A stretch of 34,605 bases of DNA from a candidate division Kazan bacterium RIFCSPLOWO2_01_FULL_48_13 (lineage in GTDB: Bacteria > Patescibacteriota > Kazan-3B-28 > UBA10110), in the NCBI GenBank assembly GCA_001771275.1, contig METE01000004.1, forward strand, positions 1 to 34,605, read 5' to 3'. Shown here in pieces: positions 22,435 to 30,980 of the stretch (position 1 is its first letter; each line of letters begins with the position of its first letter). The notes under the pieces were generated by a model that made no database searches, was not told the DNA's origin, and saw nothing but the letters and a program-made list of their open reading frames with translations. The translations under genes and the position numbers were made by a program.

Positions 22435-22463
22435 ATTATAGCTGGGGGTCATTGGGAAGTCAA
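22435..22463 (-). promoter_or_regulatory. Promoter of ftsZ
   Basis: Minus strand: TTGACT (22458-22463), a 17-base gap, perfect TATAAT (22435-22440). The predicted start is near 22428, giving a 72-base leader with the AGGAGG ribosome site. Confidence 0.85.
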
Positions 22464-22525
22464 AAATCTTTTTCTAACTAAAATTATTAGCTCCCACAAG
22501 ACAAAAACAGCCGACCATCATCAAG

Positions 22526-22553
22526 TTATCCACCACTGGTCGACTGTGGATAA
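22526..22553. promoter_or_regulatory. Pair of DnaA boxes upstream of ftsZ
   Basis: TTATCCACC (22526-22534) and, inverted, TGTGGATAA (22545-22553, a perfect TTATCCACA on the minus strand), separated by 10 bases. They lie about 65-90 bases upstream of the ftsZ -35. Confidence 0.5.
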
Positions 22554-22554
22554 G

Positions 22555-22623
22555 CCCCGTAGAGAATTTTCCAGTTGCTTCACAATAGCAGTGAAACCGC
22601 TGGAAAATCTTCTACGGGGTCAA
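22555..22623. repeat. CCCCGTAG palindrome between ftsA and ftsZ
   Basis: CCCCGTAGAGAATTTTCCAG (22555-22574) pairs with its inverse at 22600-22619 in 18 of 20 positions; CTTCAC/GTGAA sits in the loop. TCAA follows the right arm. It begins only 6 bases after the ftsA stop in the minus direction and could slow or end ftsA transcription. Confidence 0.7.
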
Positions 22624-22625
22624 CC

Positions 22626-23840
22626 TTATTTGAACCAACCCCTGATCCGAGACAGCACCGCACCGATGTTGGGCTCGTGAGCATAGGCTGGCGCATTCTG
22701 CTTCTCGTCCATCCCCCACATCATCAATCCAATTCCAGTGGCAAACCGCGGATCGTCCAACCGATCCACTACTCCCCTAAGTTCGATCGGAAAACCAATG
22801 CTGGCTGGCAGGCTAAGATGATCCTTAGCGGCTTCGGCGATACCAGGCAGCTTACTCCCCCCACCCACTAACACCGCGCCACACGGCAGCATTCCGTCCC
22901 GCCCCACTTTTCTCAGCTCAGTTTTAACTAACAAAAATATCTCGGCCAATCGATCTTGGATGATCTCTGCTACATATCGACGAGAGACTGTTTGATCCTC
23001 GGATTTATCAAATTTAGATAGATCAATCTGGTCGCGTTCCGATAGAGTAACGGGGCTGGCCATGCCATACTCCAACTTAACCGCCTCCGCTACTTCCAAT
23101 GAAGCCCGCAAGCCAATGGCGATATCCGAAGTAATGTGGTTAGAGCCGATCGGCAAGACAGCCGAGTGGTAGACATCACCGTCCTCAAACACCACCATCC
23201 CGGTGGTACCGGCCCCGATATCGATCACCGCTACACCCAGCTCTCGCTGTTTCTTGCTGAGGATGGCAGTACTAGCCGCCAACGGGGACAGCACAAAGCT
23301 GTTGATGCGGACCCCCGCCTGCTCTACTGTTTTTTGCAGATTCTTGATAAATGGAGTCGATCCGGTAATTACATGGGCATCTACCTCTAATCGAACCCCC
23401 GTCATCCCCACCGGATCCTTGATATTGTCCTGGCCATCCACCATAAACATCCGCGGGATGACATGAACGATCTCCCGATTGGGTGGCATCGCTACCGCCT
23501 GCGCGCTCTCGATTGCCCGCATTACATCATCGTGAGTTACTTCGCCCCGCGCGATCGACACCACTCCCCGAGTATTAGAGGCCTGGATGTGCTCGCCATT
23601 GATACTAATATAAACATTATCGATCGGGACACCCGCCATCCGTTCTGCTTCTTGGAGCGAGGCAGCGATCGCCGCCACCGTCTCTTCTACATCGGTTACT
23701 ACCCCTTTTCTAAGACCGCTCCCTTCTCGAACGCCAACACCAATAATATTGGGATGAACTTCGCCCTCTCGGCGATGGCCAATAATGGTCACCACCTCCG
23801 AGCTCCCCACATCAATACCAACAGTAATCTTCTCTTTCAT
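22626..23840 (-). CDS. ftsA: Cell division protein FtsA
   Basis: Actin-like protein that tethers FtsZ to the membrane. The 404-aa product has the phosphate-1 motif KITVGIDVGSSEV, a 1C subdomain around residues 85-165, the phosphate-2 motif AVIDIGAGTTGMVVFE, GSNHITSDIAIGL, the adenosine motif AVLVGGGSKLPGI, and a C-terminal amphipathic helix VLSRIRGWFK for membrane binding. It has its own promoter in the gap after ybeY. Confidence 0.96.
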   Translation of the reverse strand: MKEKITVGIDVGSSEVVTIIGHRREGEVHPNIIGVGVREGSGLRKGVVTDVEETVAAIAASLQEAERMAGVPIDNVYISINGEHIQASNTRGVVSIARGEVTHDDVMRAIESAQAVAMPPNREIVHVIPRMFMVDGQDNIKDPVGMTGVRLEVDAHVITGSTPFIKNLQKTVEQAGVRINSFVLSPLAASTAILSKKQRELGVAVIDIGAGTTGMVVFEDGDVYHSAVLPIGSNHITSDIAIGLRASLEVAEAVKLEYGMASPVTLSERDQIDLSKFDKSEDQTVSRRYVAEIIQDRLAEIFLLVKTELRKVGRDGMLPCGAVLVGGGSKLPGIAEAAKDHLSLPASIGFPIELRGVVDRLDDPRFATGIGLMMWGMDEKQNAPAYAHEPNIGAVLSRIRGWFK

Positions 23841-23879
23841 GCGATAATTTACCCCGTCATCCTGTTAAATCCTGCACTT

Positions 23880-23908
23880 ATTATAGGTAAGAAGATCGGG
23901 TAAGACAA
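23880..23908 (-). promoter_or_regulatory. Promoter of ftsA
   Basis: Minus strand: TTGTCT (23903-23908), a 17-base gap, perfect TATAAT (23880-23885). The start near 23873 gives a leader of about 33 bases. Confidence 0.8.
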
Positions 23909-23917
23909 ATCGGCTAT

Positions 23918-24373
23918 TTATAAGATAGCTGTCACGATCTTATCTTCTAATCTCTCCATTACATTGGCGTCGGCTTTATCCTTATGATCGAATCCCAGCA
24001 GATGCAGCACCCCGTGCACAAATAACTGTATAAATCGCTCCCGGGAGGTTTCATGCAGATCATGCGCCTCACGCATTAGCGTGGGGTACGAGATATAGAT
24101 ATCGCCAAGATAATTTTTATCTTTACTGCTATCAACTGAGACAAAGTCTTTTATCTCATCATTGGCAAACGATAGCACATTGGTTGGTCGATCGTTGCCG
24201 CGATAGCGATGATTTAAATTCTTAATGTGTTCGTCCGAAGTGATCACCAACCCCACCTCCGAGTTTTGGTCACCCGCGGCATGCGATAGGGTCATATCAA
24301 AAATAAAATGGATGAAACTCTCATCCACCCCCTCCACTCCAAAGGTGTCATATCCAATAAATACTCTCGACAT
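23918..24373 (-). CDS. ybeY: Endoribonuclease YbeY (16S rRNA maturation)
   Basis: Zinc-dependent RNase in 16S rRNA 3' processing and ribosome quality control. The 151-aa product has the family signature LNHRYRGNDRPTNVLSFAND and the metal motif HGVLHLLGFDH with three histidines. It starts 11 bases after the yqeY stop; GGAGAGGA directly precedes the ATG. Part of the rpsU-yqeY-ybeY string. Confidence 0.96.
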   Translation of the reverse strand: MSRVFIGYDTFGVEGVDESFIHFIFDMTLSHAAGDQNSEVGLVITSDEHIKNLNHRYRGNDRPTNVLSFANDEIKDFVSVDSSKDKNYLGDIYISYPTLMREAHDLHETSRERFIQLFVHGVLHLLGFDHKDKADANVMERLEDKIVTAIL

Positions 24374-24384
24374 TCCTCTCCGCC

Positions 24385-24822
24385 CTAACCTTTCAGCTGT
24401 TGGCTGACTAATTTAGATACCACTCCGCCATCCGCGTTCCCTCCGGTTCGCTTCATTACCGAACCAATGATCTGCCCCATTTGGGCACCCGGATTGGCCG
24501 CCACCTCTTCTATGACGATCTTTAATACCTCTGCCTCGTTCATCATCTGCGGCAGATAGGCTTCCAGGATCTTGCTTTCTGCTTCTTCTTTATCGCCCTG
24601 CTCGGCTCTGCCACCCGATCGAAAGCTCTCGGCCGCCTCCTTGCGCTTTTTTACCTCTCGCCGAATCACCGCATAAGTAGCCGAGTCGTCCAATTCGCCC
24701 CCTTTGGCGATCTCTTCGTTGTGTAAAGCCGCCGATAGCATCCGCAGAGTCTGCAGCTTAAGATCTTCGCGATTCTTCATCGCCTGCTTCAGGTCAGAGC
24801 TAATTTGGTCCTTAAATGCCAT
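24385..24822 (-). CDS. GatB/YqeY domain protein
   Basis: A 145-aa member of the YqeY family, homologous to the tail domain of GatB that binds tRNA. Motifs: LKQAMKNREDLKLQTLRML, VIRREVKKRKEAAESF, EAYLPQMM and MGQIIGSVMKRTGGNADG. The exact function is not known; it commonly follows rpsU, as here. Confidence 0.92.
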   Translation of the reverse strand: MAFKDQISSDLKQAMKNREDLKLQTLRMLSAALHNEEIAKGGELDDSATYAVIRREVKKRKEAAESFRSGGRAEQGDKEEAESKILEAYLPQMMNEAEVLKIVIEEVAANPGAQMGQIIGSVMKRTGGNADGGVVSKLVSQQLKG

Positions 24823-24883
24823 CGTCCGCCTTTATGAAGTTCTCTGATTCGCTAACCCCCTAACCTGCTGACCTGCTAATCTA

Positions 24884-25087
24884 CTAATAGAGCTCTTTCT
24901 TCTTCTGGACTTTAATGCGTTCTTTACGCACTGCCGAAGCTCGCCGCTGACGCTTGGTAATTGGCTTAGTCTTAAATCGCCGCTCCCTGGCCTCGGTGAG
25001 AACCTTGCTCATCACGACCAATCGGTTAAACCGGCGCATCATCGCCTCAAAACTCTCCTTTTCCTTCCTTTTGACATTACTTGACAT
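24884..25087 (-). CDS. rpsU: 30S ribosomal protein S21
   Basis: A 67-aa basic protein, MSSNVKRKEKESFEAMMRRF then EARERRFKTKPITKRQRRAS, typical of S21. The ATG at 25085-25087 fits the family; frames open further upstream would run through a palindrome and the promoter. No ribosome site precedes it: TATTAT ends 6 bases before the ATG, so it is probably translated from a leaderless mRNA. First gene of rpsU-yqeY-ybeY. Confidence 0.92.
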   Translation of the reverse strand: MSSNVKRKEKESFEAMMRRFNRLVVMSKVLTEARERRFKTKPITKRQRRASAVRKERIKVQKKKELY

Positions 25088-25093
25088 AATCGA

Positions 25094-25122
25094 ATAATAA
25101 GCTCTAAGACTGCTTTGGTCAA
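25094..25122 (-). promoter_or_regulatory. Promoter of rpsU, predicting a leaderless mRNA
   Basis: Minus strand: TTGACC (25117-25122), a 17-base gap, TATTAT (25094-25099), then 6 bases to the ATG. The start of transcription should coincide with the ATG. The -35 abuts the palindrome at 25123-25153. Confidence 0.75.
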
Positions 25123-25153
25123 CCCATCTCCAGTTGTTGCAACTGGGGATGGG
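25123..25153. repeat. Hairpin between the phosphoribosyltransferase gene and rpsU
   Basis: CCCATCTCCAGTTG-TTGC-AACTGGGGATGGG; the same hairpin with a different loop caps the composite element at 10350-10380. It lies 36 bases past the phosphoribosyltransferase stop and may also act as a terminator for that operon. Confidence 0.65.
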
Positions 25154-25188
25154 CAACCCCATCACTTTCTGTCGTTTTGGTAGAGGGG

Positions 25189-25755
25189 TCAATAAATCCC
25201 GGTAAGCGGGATCTCTTGGGCTCGAACCTTCTTAGCGATGGCCAAACCACGAACTGCTGATGGGGAATATAACGATAGGGCCTTAAGCCCGGCCCTCATG
25301 GAGCTCCCTGTAGTAACAACATCATCAATTAGGGTGACATCCTGCCCCCTAATCAAATCAGGATTATTGCATCGTAAACTGCGAAATTGCAAAGTAGCAT
25401 TGCGCGTATTCTTGGCAAGGGAATAGCGTCGCCCCAAACAACCGCTTCCGTTCACCCATTTAGCATTCATCCGACACAAATGTTTAACCAAGATAAACGG
25501 CAATTGTTTGCTCTTTGCCTTAAATTTATTAGTCGACGGGAACGGAACTAAAACTGTCCTGCTGTTTGATATTTCGTCCCGCAGCCAGCCAGCGATCTCT
25601 TTGGAGTAATCTCGCGCCCCCCGCTTTGTATCTATCACCTTGAGGGTACGACTACCTCGCAATCTATGCTCACCTAACTGATTACGATCCCGTTTCTCTA
25701 TAAAGTAATTTACGAATACGATATTGTGATCGCCAAATAGGTCTTTTTTTATCAC
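25189..25755 (-). CDS. Phosphoribosyltransferase-fold protein
   Basis: A 188-aa type I PRTase. The PRPP loop is DVTLIDDVVTTGSSMRAGLK; an earlier strand TVLVPFPSTNKFKAKSKQ fits the PPi-loop region. It resembles ComF-type proteins but lacks their N-terminal cysteine zinc finger. Its GTG start overlaps the HAD gene stop (GTGA). As the last gene of a five-gene operon with a cyclase, kinases and a phosphatase, it may attach or remove a phosphoribosyl group on the pathway product. A DNA-uptake role as for ComF is the alternative. Confidence 0.8.
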   Translation of the reverse strand: MIKKDLFGDHNIVFVNYFIEKRDRNQLGEHRLRGSRTLKVIDTKRGARDYSKEIAGWLRDEISNSRTVLVPFPSTNKFKAKSKQLPFILVKHLCRMNAKWVNGSGCLGRRYSLAKNTRNATLQFRSLRCNNPDLIRGQDVTLIDDVVTTGSSMRAGLKALSLYSPSAVRGLAIAKKVRAQEIPLTGIY

Positions 25756-26783
25756 TTCCTCTGATTTATCTTTTTATATAATTCGTCGAAAAACGATACG
25801 AGCGCCATTTCCGCATCTTCGTGCAAGTATAGATCAACTTGGGGATTGTTCAGGCTACACTTTTTCCCCACCATAATTAGCAGGGCATCTGGCACATCTT
25901 GTTTTATCAAGGTATCATTGATCAAACCGGCATCGGTGTCTCCGATGTGCAAAATTATGTGATTACTCGAAGAGATCTTGGCCCTTGCCAACCACTCCTT
26001 GAGACCGATACCCTTATTTACAAATGTGGTTAGTTTAGACAGCCTGGCAAAAATCAGATCGTGTTTGTCATATTTGTCGCTAAAGAACACCTTTCTCTTC
26101 AAGGAGTAGTTCCTAAAAATATCATTGCCCCTCACCCCAAGTAATCGTCCGAGTTGACTGATGTTATGCTCCGTTTTAGCAGTCAATCGCTCAAATAAGA
26201 GTCGATGACCAACCCACGATCTTATGACTGGGAATTCGACCCTCAACACCTCTCTTAATCCCTTATCGGATAATCGCCGAATATTCCGGATAGGCGGTAA
26301 TTGTCCTCCCTTAAACCAATCGCGCGGATTCTGAGCAAAAAATAAATCACGGTAATCTAATGCATGATCGTTATAGTAAACTATCCGACCTTTAGGATAG
26401 GACAAATCGACAAAAGGCAGCTGTCCACTTTCGACCCCCTTAAGCAAATGCCGCAAGGCGACTCGATCAATAATACTATTCTTATTAATATATTTTTTAC
26501 TGTTATGAACTATCAAACCACCCGAGTAAAGAACGGCATTCCGCAAATTTAGAAAACTTCTGCTAAACGCGGAGAAGCCCAGTAGATCCCTACCGGTATT
26601 AGGCAACAGAATAATTAGCTTGTCGGATACTAAACTCTTGATTATAGCCTTTACTTTTTTATTGATGTAATTGGAGCCTTTGTCGCGAATAACCAAGGTA
26701 TTATCCAAGTCCAAGCTAACTACTATGGGCAACCGCTTGCCCACAATATGTTCATCTAAAAAGGCGTCTATCGCTTTTTTCAT
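25752..26783 (-). CDS. HAD-superfamily phosphatase-like protein
   Basis: About 343 aa. HAD motif I is VVSLDLDNTLVIRD (DxDxT), motif II is LLPNTGRDLLGF, the motif III lysine is in NKGIGLKEWLARAK and motif IV is ILHIGDTDAGLIND. A large cap lies between motifs II and III, as in Cof/SPP-type C2 enzymes. I start at the ATG 26781-26783; an in-frame TTG at 26805-26807 would overlap the kinase gene by 17 bases. Probably removes phosphate from a sugar-like intermediate. Confidence 0.85.
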   Translation of the reverse strand: MKKAIDAFLDEHIVGKRLPIVVSLDLDNTLVIRDKGSNYINKKVKAIIKSLVSDKLIILLPNTGRDLLGFSAFSRSFLNLRNAVLYSGGLIVHNSKKYINKNSIIDRVALRHLLKGVESGQLPFVDLSYPKGRIVYYNDHALDYRDLFFAQNPRDWFKGGQLPPIRNIRRLSDKGLREVLRVEFPVIRSWVGHRLLFERLTAKTEHNISQLGRLLGVRGNDIFRNYSLKRKVFFSDKYDKHDLIFARLSKLTTFVNKGIGLKEWLARAKISSSNHIILHIGDTDAGLINDTLIKQDVPDALLIMVGKKCSLNNPQVDLYLHEDAEMALVSFFDELYKKINQRK

Positions 26784-26790
26784 CACACTA

Positions 26791-28113
26791 TCAGCTATGT
26801 ATATCAACCATCTTTTGGTCTAAAAAATCAATCAGGCCCCCCGATCCTGGATCGGGTTGCGCAAAATGATTAGCTAGTATCAACGATAATATCAAGTCCT
26901 TTTCATCCATACCCGCTATGTCCTTAACTCCAATCGCCCGTAATAGAAACGCGCTTTGCAGTCTTCCTACCAACTCTTGTTCGCATCCGGCTGGCAATAA
27001 TCTGGTGACCGGCCGCACTACGCTATCCCGAAACTGCGTGTATATCTCTTGCTTTAGTTTGGGATAGGGAAACTGGCCATTAACCACCAGCTTCTGGTTT
27101 TTTCTATCTAACTCGCACGAAACAGTAACGCCAGACGAGAATTCCGATAGGCTATCATATTCCTGTCTATCCCTACTTCTCATGTCCGACAAAGTCTCTG
27201 TATTGAAATATTTGGGAATAAAGTAATGCCCTCCCGAGTAGTTGTAGTACGAAAAAATAGCAATATCTTGTATCAGATCGTTATAACCGCCGGTTTCAAA
27301 ATCAAAGAATTTGCCACACAGCGCCATATTAGTTTCGGTGGGATCACCCTGTGACAGTACAAAGAATCGATTGTGTTCCGGCGATAAGTCGTGCCGCGCT
27401 TTTTTAATCAACTCCCCCAATGTCAATGACATTATCTCTCCGTTGACAACAAAAGTCAGTTTTGATAAATCTTCGAATGTAATGCTTTCGGACAGGGATG
27501 GGAAATTAAACATTCTCCCAGCGTACAGCTGATCGATGCGGCCACCCGGCTTGACCCTATCGTAAAAGAACCTGTCATTTTGGCCATGCAAAATAAGCGG
27601 CATTTTAGTAAAGTGTCTCTGAAATATGCTTCCCATTGTGTCAAATAGCCGCCCAGTGCCTTGCAGCACCTTTTGAACATCTTGGGTATCAATCTGCTGT
27701 AAAATCCGGTTGATCTGACTTTGCATCTGCCCTTCCGAAGTACTGATTTCCTCACAATAATCTTGCAGATAGAGTCCATAATCATCGAGGAAGAAGTGAT
27801 CCACGATTCTCTCGTGAGGATATTCCGCCGCAATCTTATAACCCTGCAGTTCTTGCAGTATGCGACTCGGCTTAGATATTTTGAAAAATCTTTTTTCCCC
27901 CTCGACTTCTACGCACCCAAAAACACTTTTGCGTGTTTTGTGCGCTTCGACAACGCGATGATTAACCACGCCATATTCAGAAAGGCATTGATCAATTATC
28001 CCCTCCGCTTGGAGTCGGATTCTTTCCACATAGTCGCCCTCCTTCTCGACAGCCAGTCTATTTAAGGATATCTCCGGCTCATCAGGTTGTGGCGGCACAC
28101 CTTCGATGTTCAT
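26791..28113 (-). CDS. Aminoglycoside-phosphotransferase-like kinase 1
   Basis: A 440-aa protein with the protein-kinase/APH fold: N-lobe lysine in GEKRFFKISKPSR, hinge LYLQDYCEE, catalytic loop LSQGDPTETNMALCG (Asp and Asn as in HGDxxxxN) and metal aspartate in KFFDFETGGYND. The C-terminal ~130 residues are an extra region of unknown role. Its start overlaps the next kinase stop by 4 bases (ATGA). Phosphorylation of a small molecule (cyclitol, sugar or amine) is likely; protein kinase activity is not excluded. Confidence 0.75.
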   Translation of the reverse strand: MNIEGVPPQPDEPEISLNRLAVEKEGDYVERIRLQAEGIIDQCLSEYGVVNHRVVEAHKTRKSVFGCVEVEGEKRFFKISKPSRILQELQGYKIAAEYPHERIVDHFFLDDYGLYLQDYCEEISTSEGQMQSQINRILQQIDTQDVQKVLQGTGRLFDTMGSIFQRHFTKMPLILHGQNDRFFYDRVKPGGRIDQLYAGRMFNFPSLSESITFEDLSKLTFVVNGEIMSLTLGELIKKARHDLSPEHNRFFVLSQGDPTETNMALCGKFFDFETGGYNDLIQDIAIFSYYNYSGGHYFIPKYFNTETLSDMRSRDRQEYDSLSEFSSGVTVSCELDRKNQKLVVNGQFPYPKLKQEIYTQFRDSVVRPVTRLLPAGCEQELVGRLQSAFLLRAIGVKDIAGMDEKDLILSLILANHFAQPDPGSGGLIDFLDQKMVDIHS

Positions 28114-29243
28114 ATAGATCTCACCTTACGCATTATCTCTATATAAGAATCGGCGATGTTAGCCAATAATAGATCGGATAGCCCCCGGCGACCAATATGC
28201 CTTTTTATGGTAATCACATTAATAACAAATTTATACAGCTTAGCCCGATCAGGTAGGTAGTAATCGGCTATGCTGTCTGCGATTGTCCGAGTGAATTCCT
28301 CTTCGAGATCGCTCATTAGAACCTGCAAAACAGGATCGTTACTATACTCTGTATCTATCTCTAAGGCACCAGCCTTCAACGACACCACAGCTTTACCGCT
28401 ATTACCGGGGGCCTTTCCGTCTCTAATGTAAGCAACCCGATAGAACCTGTTCGCAAAATTAAACAGCTTGCCGATGTCCATCGCTAAATCGCCCAGCTCG
28501 TCTCCATTAGAAAGGTCCACTACCTTAAACCCATCCGGCCCTAAGATGATATTTGGTGGCTGAAAATCCCCCGTAATAGCCGAAAGATACGGCGGGTTGA
28601 ACCTTTGGAATAATTGCACCACATCATCCACCATCTCGTTGATGGACGGCAACGATATGCGCTCATCATTACTATTCAGAACAATTTTCATATTTATCAA
28701 ATCAGCAAAACCAATGACTGAGTCCCCGATCTGGATCTGCAGGTTCTGAGATAGGTCATCCAGCCGATCGGTCATATATTTTTCCACTCCACCCGCAATC
28801 TCAGTTTCATTCTTAGTGAGGGTGTCCAACCAAAGATGCTTGGCTGCTTGTTGCAATATACTGCGGATGCAAGTGTACACTTCACCCCATTGCCCATTTT
28901 TTCTCAATATAAAATCATCGAGAGTTTCTCCATCATAAAATGGCAACACCAATACCTCATTACTAATATTAGGGATTAAAATGGGTGACAGAAGAAACGG
29001 CTTATTACTGAACTTCGGACTCTGATAAATATTGTTCTCGCGTTCTACTTTTTCTCCTATTTTAACAAAATACTTCTTGCCGGAAGCCAAAAAAATTACT
29101 TTGCGAGCGCCGGTTTGCCCCCCTCTAACTTTTTCTTCAGAATACTGACCATCGCCAAAATACTCGCGGAGCACTTGCTCAATATGTTGAAAGTAGCTTT
29201 GGCTAACCAGCTGTCTTCTCTCGGATGCATTTATGATTCTCAT
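28110..29243 (-). CDS. Aminoglycoside-phosphotransferase-like kinase 2
   Basis: A 377-aa second APH-fold protein: N-lobe lysine in KKYFVKIGEKVE, hinge VLVLPFYDGETL, catalytic loop ITGDFQPPNIILG and metal motif KVVDLSNGDELGDLAMDIGK. It is distinct from kinase 1 and not a recent duplicate. ATGA overlaps at both ends join it to kinase 1 and to the cyclase gene. Confidence 0.75.
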   Translation of the reverse strand: MRIINASERRQLVSQSYFQHIEQVLREYFGDGQYSEEKVRGGQTGARKVIFLASGKKYFVKIGEKVERENNIYQSPKFSNKPFLLSPILIPNISNEVLVLPFYDGETLDDFILRKNGQWGEVYTCIRSILQQAAKHLWLDTLTKNETEIAGGVEKYMTDRLDDLSQNLQIQIGDSVIGFADLINMKIVLNSNDERISLPSINEMVDDVVQLFQRFNPPYLSAITGDFQPPNIILGPDGFKVVDLSNGDELGDLAMDIGKLFNFANRFYRVAYIRDGKAPGNSGKAVVSLKAGALEIDTEYSNDPVLQVLMSDLEEEFTRTIADSIADYYLPDRAKLYKFVINVITIKRHIGRRGLSDLLLANIADSYIEIMRKVRSI

Positions 29244-30346
29244 AACGCATTTACCCTCGCAACAAAATCACTGACTACATCTTTTATCAGCTCAACCCCA
29301 ACATTACGCGCTATCCCCCATCCACTATCAGTGGGAATAATAAAATTATAACAACCCCGGGTATTGATTTTGTCCATAGACAATACAGCTAACAGATTGG
29401 ATGAGGTCATTTGTTTGACCACTCTCCGATCCTTTTCTACATAGCGATGGAAAAGGCCAAATGTATCGACTATGCTTTCGAGTCTCGATTTTTTCAGCTT
29501 CTGCATCCGACGGGCAATTAAGGCGGCAAATAATATGCCGTACGCAACTGCCTCGCCGTGGTTAATCATCGGGTCTCGCTCTAAATAATTGGCTATGGTA
29601 TGACCCAGGCTCAAGGCCCTATGATGCCCGTTGGCATCATAGGGGTCTGATTTAACAAAATGTGTCTTGACGGTTAACGATTCGCTAATTATATCGAGTG
29701 GCAATTTAGTAAATTGTCCGGTAATTAAAAGATGCTCTACCTTGCCCAAAAGTGAAGTGTGGCGCCCCACTATGGCATGCTTCCACACTTCAACCAGACC
29801 ACAGACAATCTGCCGTGGAGATAGACTATCCAAGAAATTAGCGTCGCAAATGGTATATCTTGGCGAATAAAAAGAACCTATCAGGTTTTTCTCTCCCATA
29901 AAATTAATTGCCACCTTGCCGATTATGGAGTCGCCTTGGGACATTAGGGTGGTAGGCACATATACCATAGTGATGCCCCGCATATATACGGAGGCGATGA
30001 AACCCATCAAATCACCCAGATGGCCGCCCCCGATAACCACCAAACAGCTCTGACGACTAAGGGGAAACTTGCGCATACGGTGCAACACCCTCCCTACTTG
30101 GTTATAATCTTTACGAATTGTATCTGCCAATAAAATGAGAGGTATTTTGAGACTTCGCTTCAACCGACCTGCCATCATTTTAACCCGCGGGCTCTCGTGT
30201 ACCTTCGCATCAACTACCAATAATAGCTGGTCAAACTGACCATCTTTAATAAACTTGGTTAATACCGGAATGAAATTGTTCCCAACAACAATGTCTTGGT
30301 TAACTCGGGGCAGATGAATGCGAATTGTCTCGTGGATTAATAACAT
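29240..30346 (-). CDS. 3-Dehydroquinate-synthase-like sugar phosphate cyclase
   Basis: A 368-aa member of the DHQS/sugar phosphate cyclase superfamily. NAD-binding VVIGGGHLGDLMGFIAS, then VPTTLMSQGDSIIGKVAINF, KNLIGSFYSP, the zinc ligands in GLVEVWKHA, LSLGHTIANYL and INHGEAVAYGI. Against AroB, the NHPxGKN stretch reads NFMGEKN, so the substrate loop differs. No other shikimate gene is nearby. With two small-molecule kinases, a HAD phosphatase and a PRTase in the same operon, a cyclitol-type product is more likely than aromatic amino acids; plain AroB remains possible. First gene of the operon; GGAG lies 12 bases before the ATG. Confidence 0.82.
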   Translation of the reverse strand: MLLIHETIRIHLPRVNQDIVVGNNFIPVLTKFIKDGQFDQLLLVVDAKVHESPRVKMMAGRLKRSLKIPLILLADTIRKDYNQVGRVLHRMRKFPLSRQSCLVVIGGGHLGDLMGFIASVYMRGITMVYVPTTLMSQGDSIIGKVAINFMGEKNLIGSFYSPRYTICDANFLDSLSPRQIVCGLVEVWKHAIVGRHTSLLGKVEHLLITGQFTKLPLDIISESLTVKTHFVKSDPYDANGHHRALSLGHTIANYLERDPMINHGEAVAYGILFAALIARRMQKLKKSRLESIVDTFGLFHRYVEKDRRVVKQMTSSNLLAVLSMDKINTRGCYNFIIPTDSGWGIARNVGVELIKDVVSDFVARVNAL

Positions 30347-30450
30347 GTTTTATCAGCACTCCATTTGTTAAGCTTAGAACAAAATAATCGAACCAATACC
30401 ATGGCTCAATAGCATTACTCCTGTTAGTAAGAGCCAGCCCCTATCTAACT

Positions 30451-30852
30451 TCACTTACTCAGCAGGACGGCGGCCTCGGTATAACTGCTCAACCGCTCGG
30501 TTAAGGGCGCCCCGCCCAACAGATGAAAATGCAGGTGTGGCACCACTTGTCCGCCCCACTTGCCCACATTTACCGTTACCCGATAACCGCTATCGGCGAT
30601 GTTTAACTTCTTAGCTAACTCCTTGCACCGATAAATCATCTTGCCCATCAGTTCCTTATCCTTCGGAGTGATATCGGCCAAACTGGCGATATGTTTTTTG
30701 GGAACCACCAACACATGGATCGGCGCATGGGGATGAATATCATCAAAAGCGATCATATCCGCATCGGCAAACCGTTGGCTGACCGGCAGCTTGCCATTAG
30801 CGATCTGACAGAACGGGCAATCCTTAGCTGACCTTTTGAGAGGACGCTTCAT
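30451..30852 (-). CDS. HIT-family hydrolase
   Basis: A nucleotide hydrolase/transferase of the histidine triad family, 133 aa. CPFCQIANG gives the zinc-like Cys pair; PHAPIHVLVVPKKHI and the triad HLHFHLLGG are clear. I start at the ATG 30850-30852, whose A is the last base of a TIR element; the seven codons upstream are element sequence. Before the insertion its 5' end probably overlapped the kinase-like gene upstream. Not obviously linked to the cyclase operon, 104 bases downstream. Confidence 0.92.
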   Translation of the reverse strand: MKRPLKRSAKDCPFCQIANGKLPVSQRFADADMIAFDDIHPHAPIHVLVVPKKHIASLADITPKDKELMGKMIYRCKELAKKLNIADSGYRVTVNVGKWGGQVVPHLHFHLLGGAPLTERLSSYTEAAVLLSK

Positions 30853-30980
30853 CCCGTTAGAAATCCTCGGCACAAAAATACATAGTCTTTTTGTGCGCAG
30901 TTAATAATATATAAGCTTTAAAAATAGTTGGTATCTTTAGTTGAATATTAAAATGGGTTAGCGGCAGACTTCTAACGGGA
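30852..30980. mobile_element. Short TIR element B (129 bp) between the kinase-like gene and the HIT gene
   Basis: TCCCGTTAGAAATC (30852-30865) and GACTTCTAACGGGA (30967-30980) are inverted repeats with one mismatch. Direct TGAA flanks (minus strand, either side) look like a target duplication. A 42-codon frame runs end to end (30983-30985 ATG, stop TAA at 30857-30859), starting MNPVRS as the GIY-YIG frame starts MSPVRS, but without nuclease motifs. A GCACAAAAA/TTTTTGTGC hairpin lies inside. Confidence 0.7.

Noticed and set aside
22412-22553. Replication origin (oriC)
   Set aside because: Only three boxes, no dnaA or dnaN nearby and no obvious AT-rich unwinding region; promoter control explains them better.
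25088-25192. Longer N-terminus for S21 (35 extra residues)
   Set aside because: It would read through a palindrome and the promoter, and S21 normally starts close to the first basic helix.
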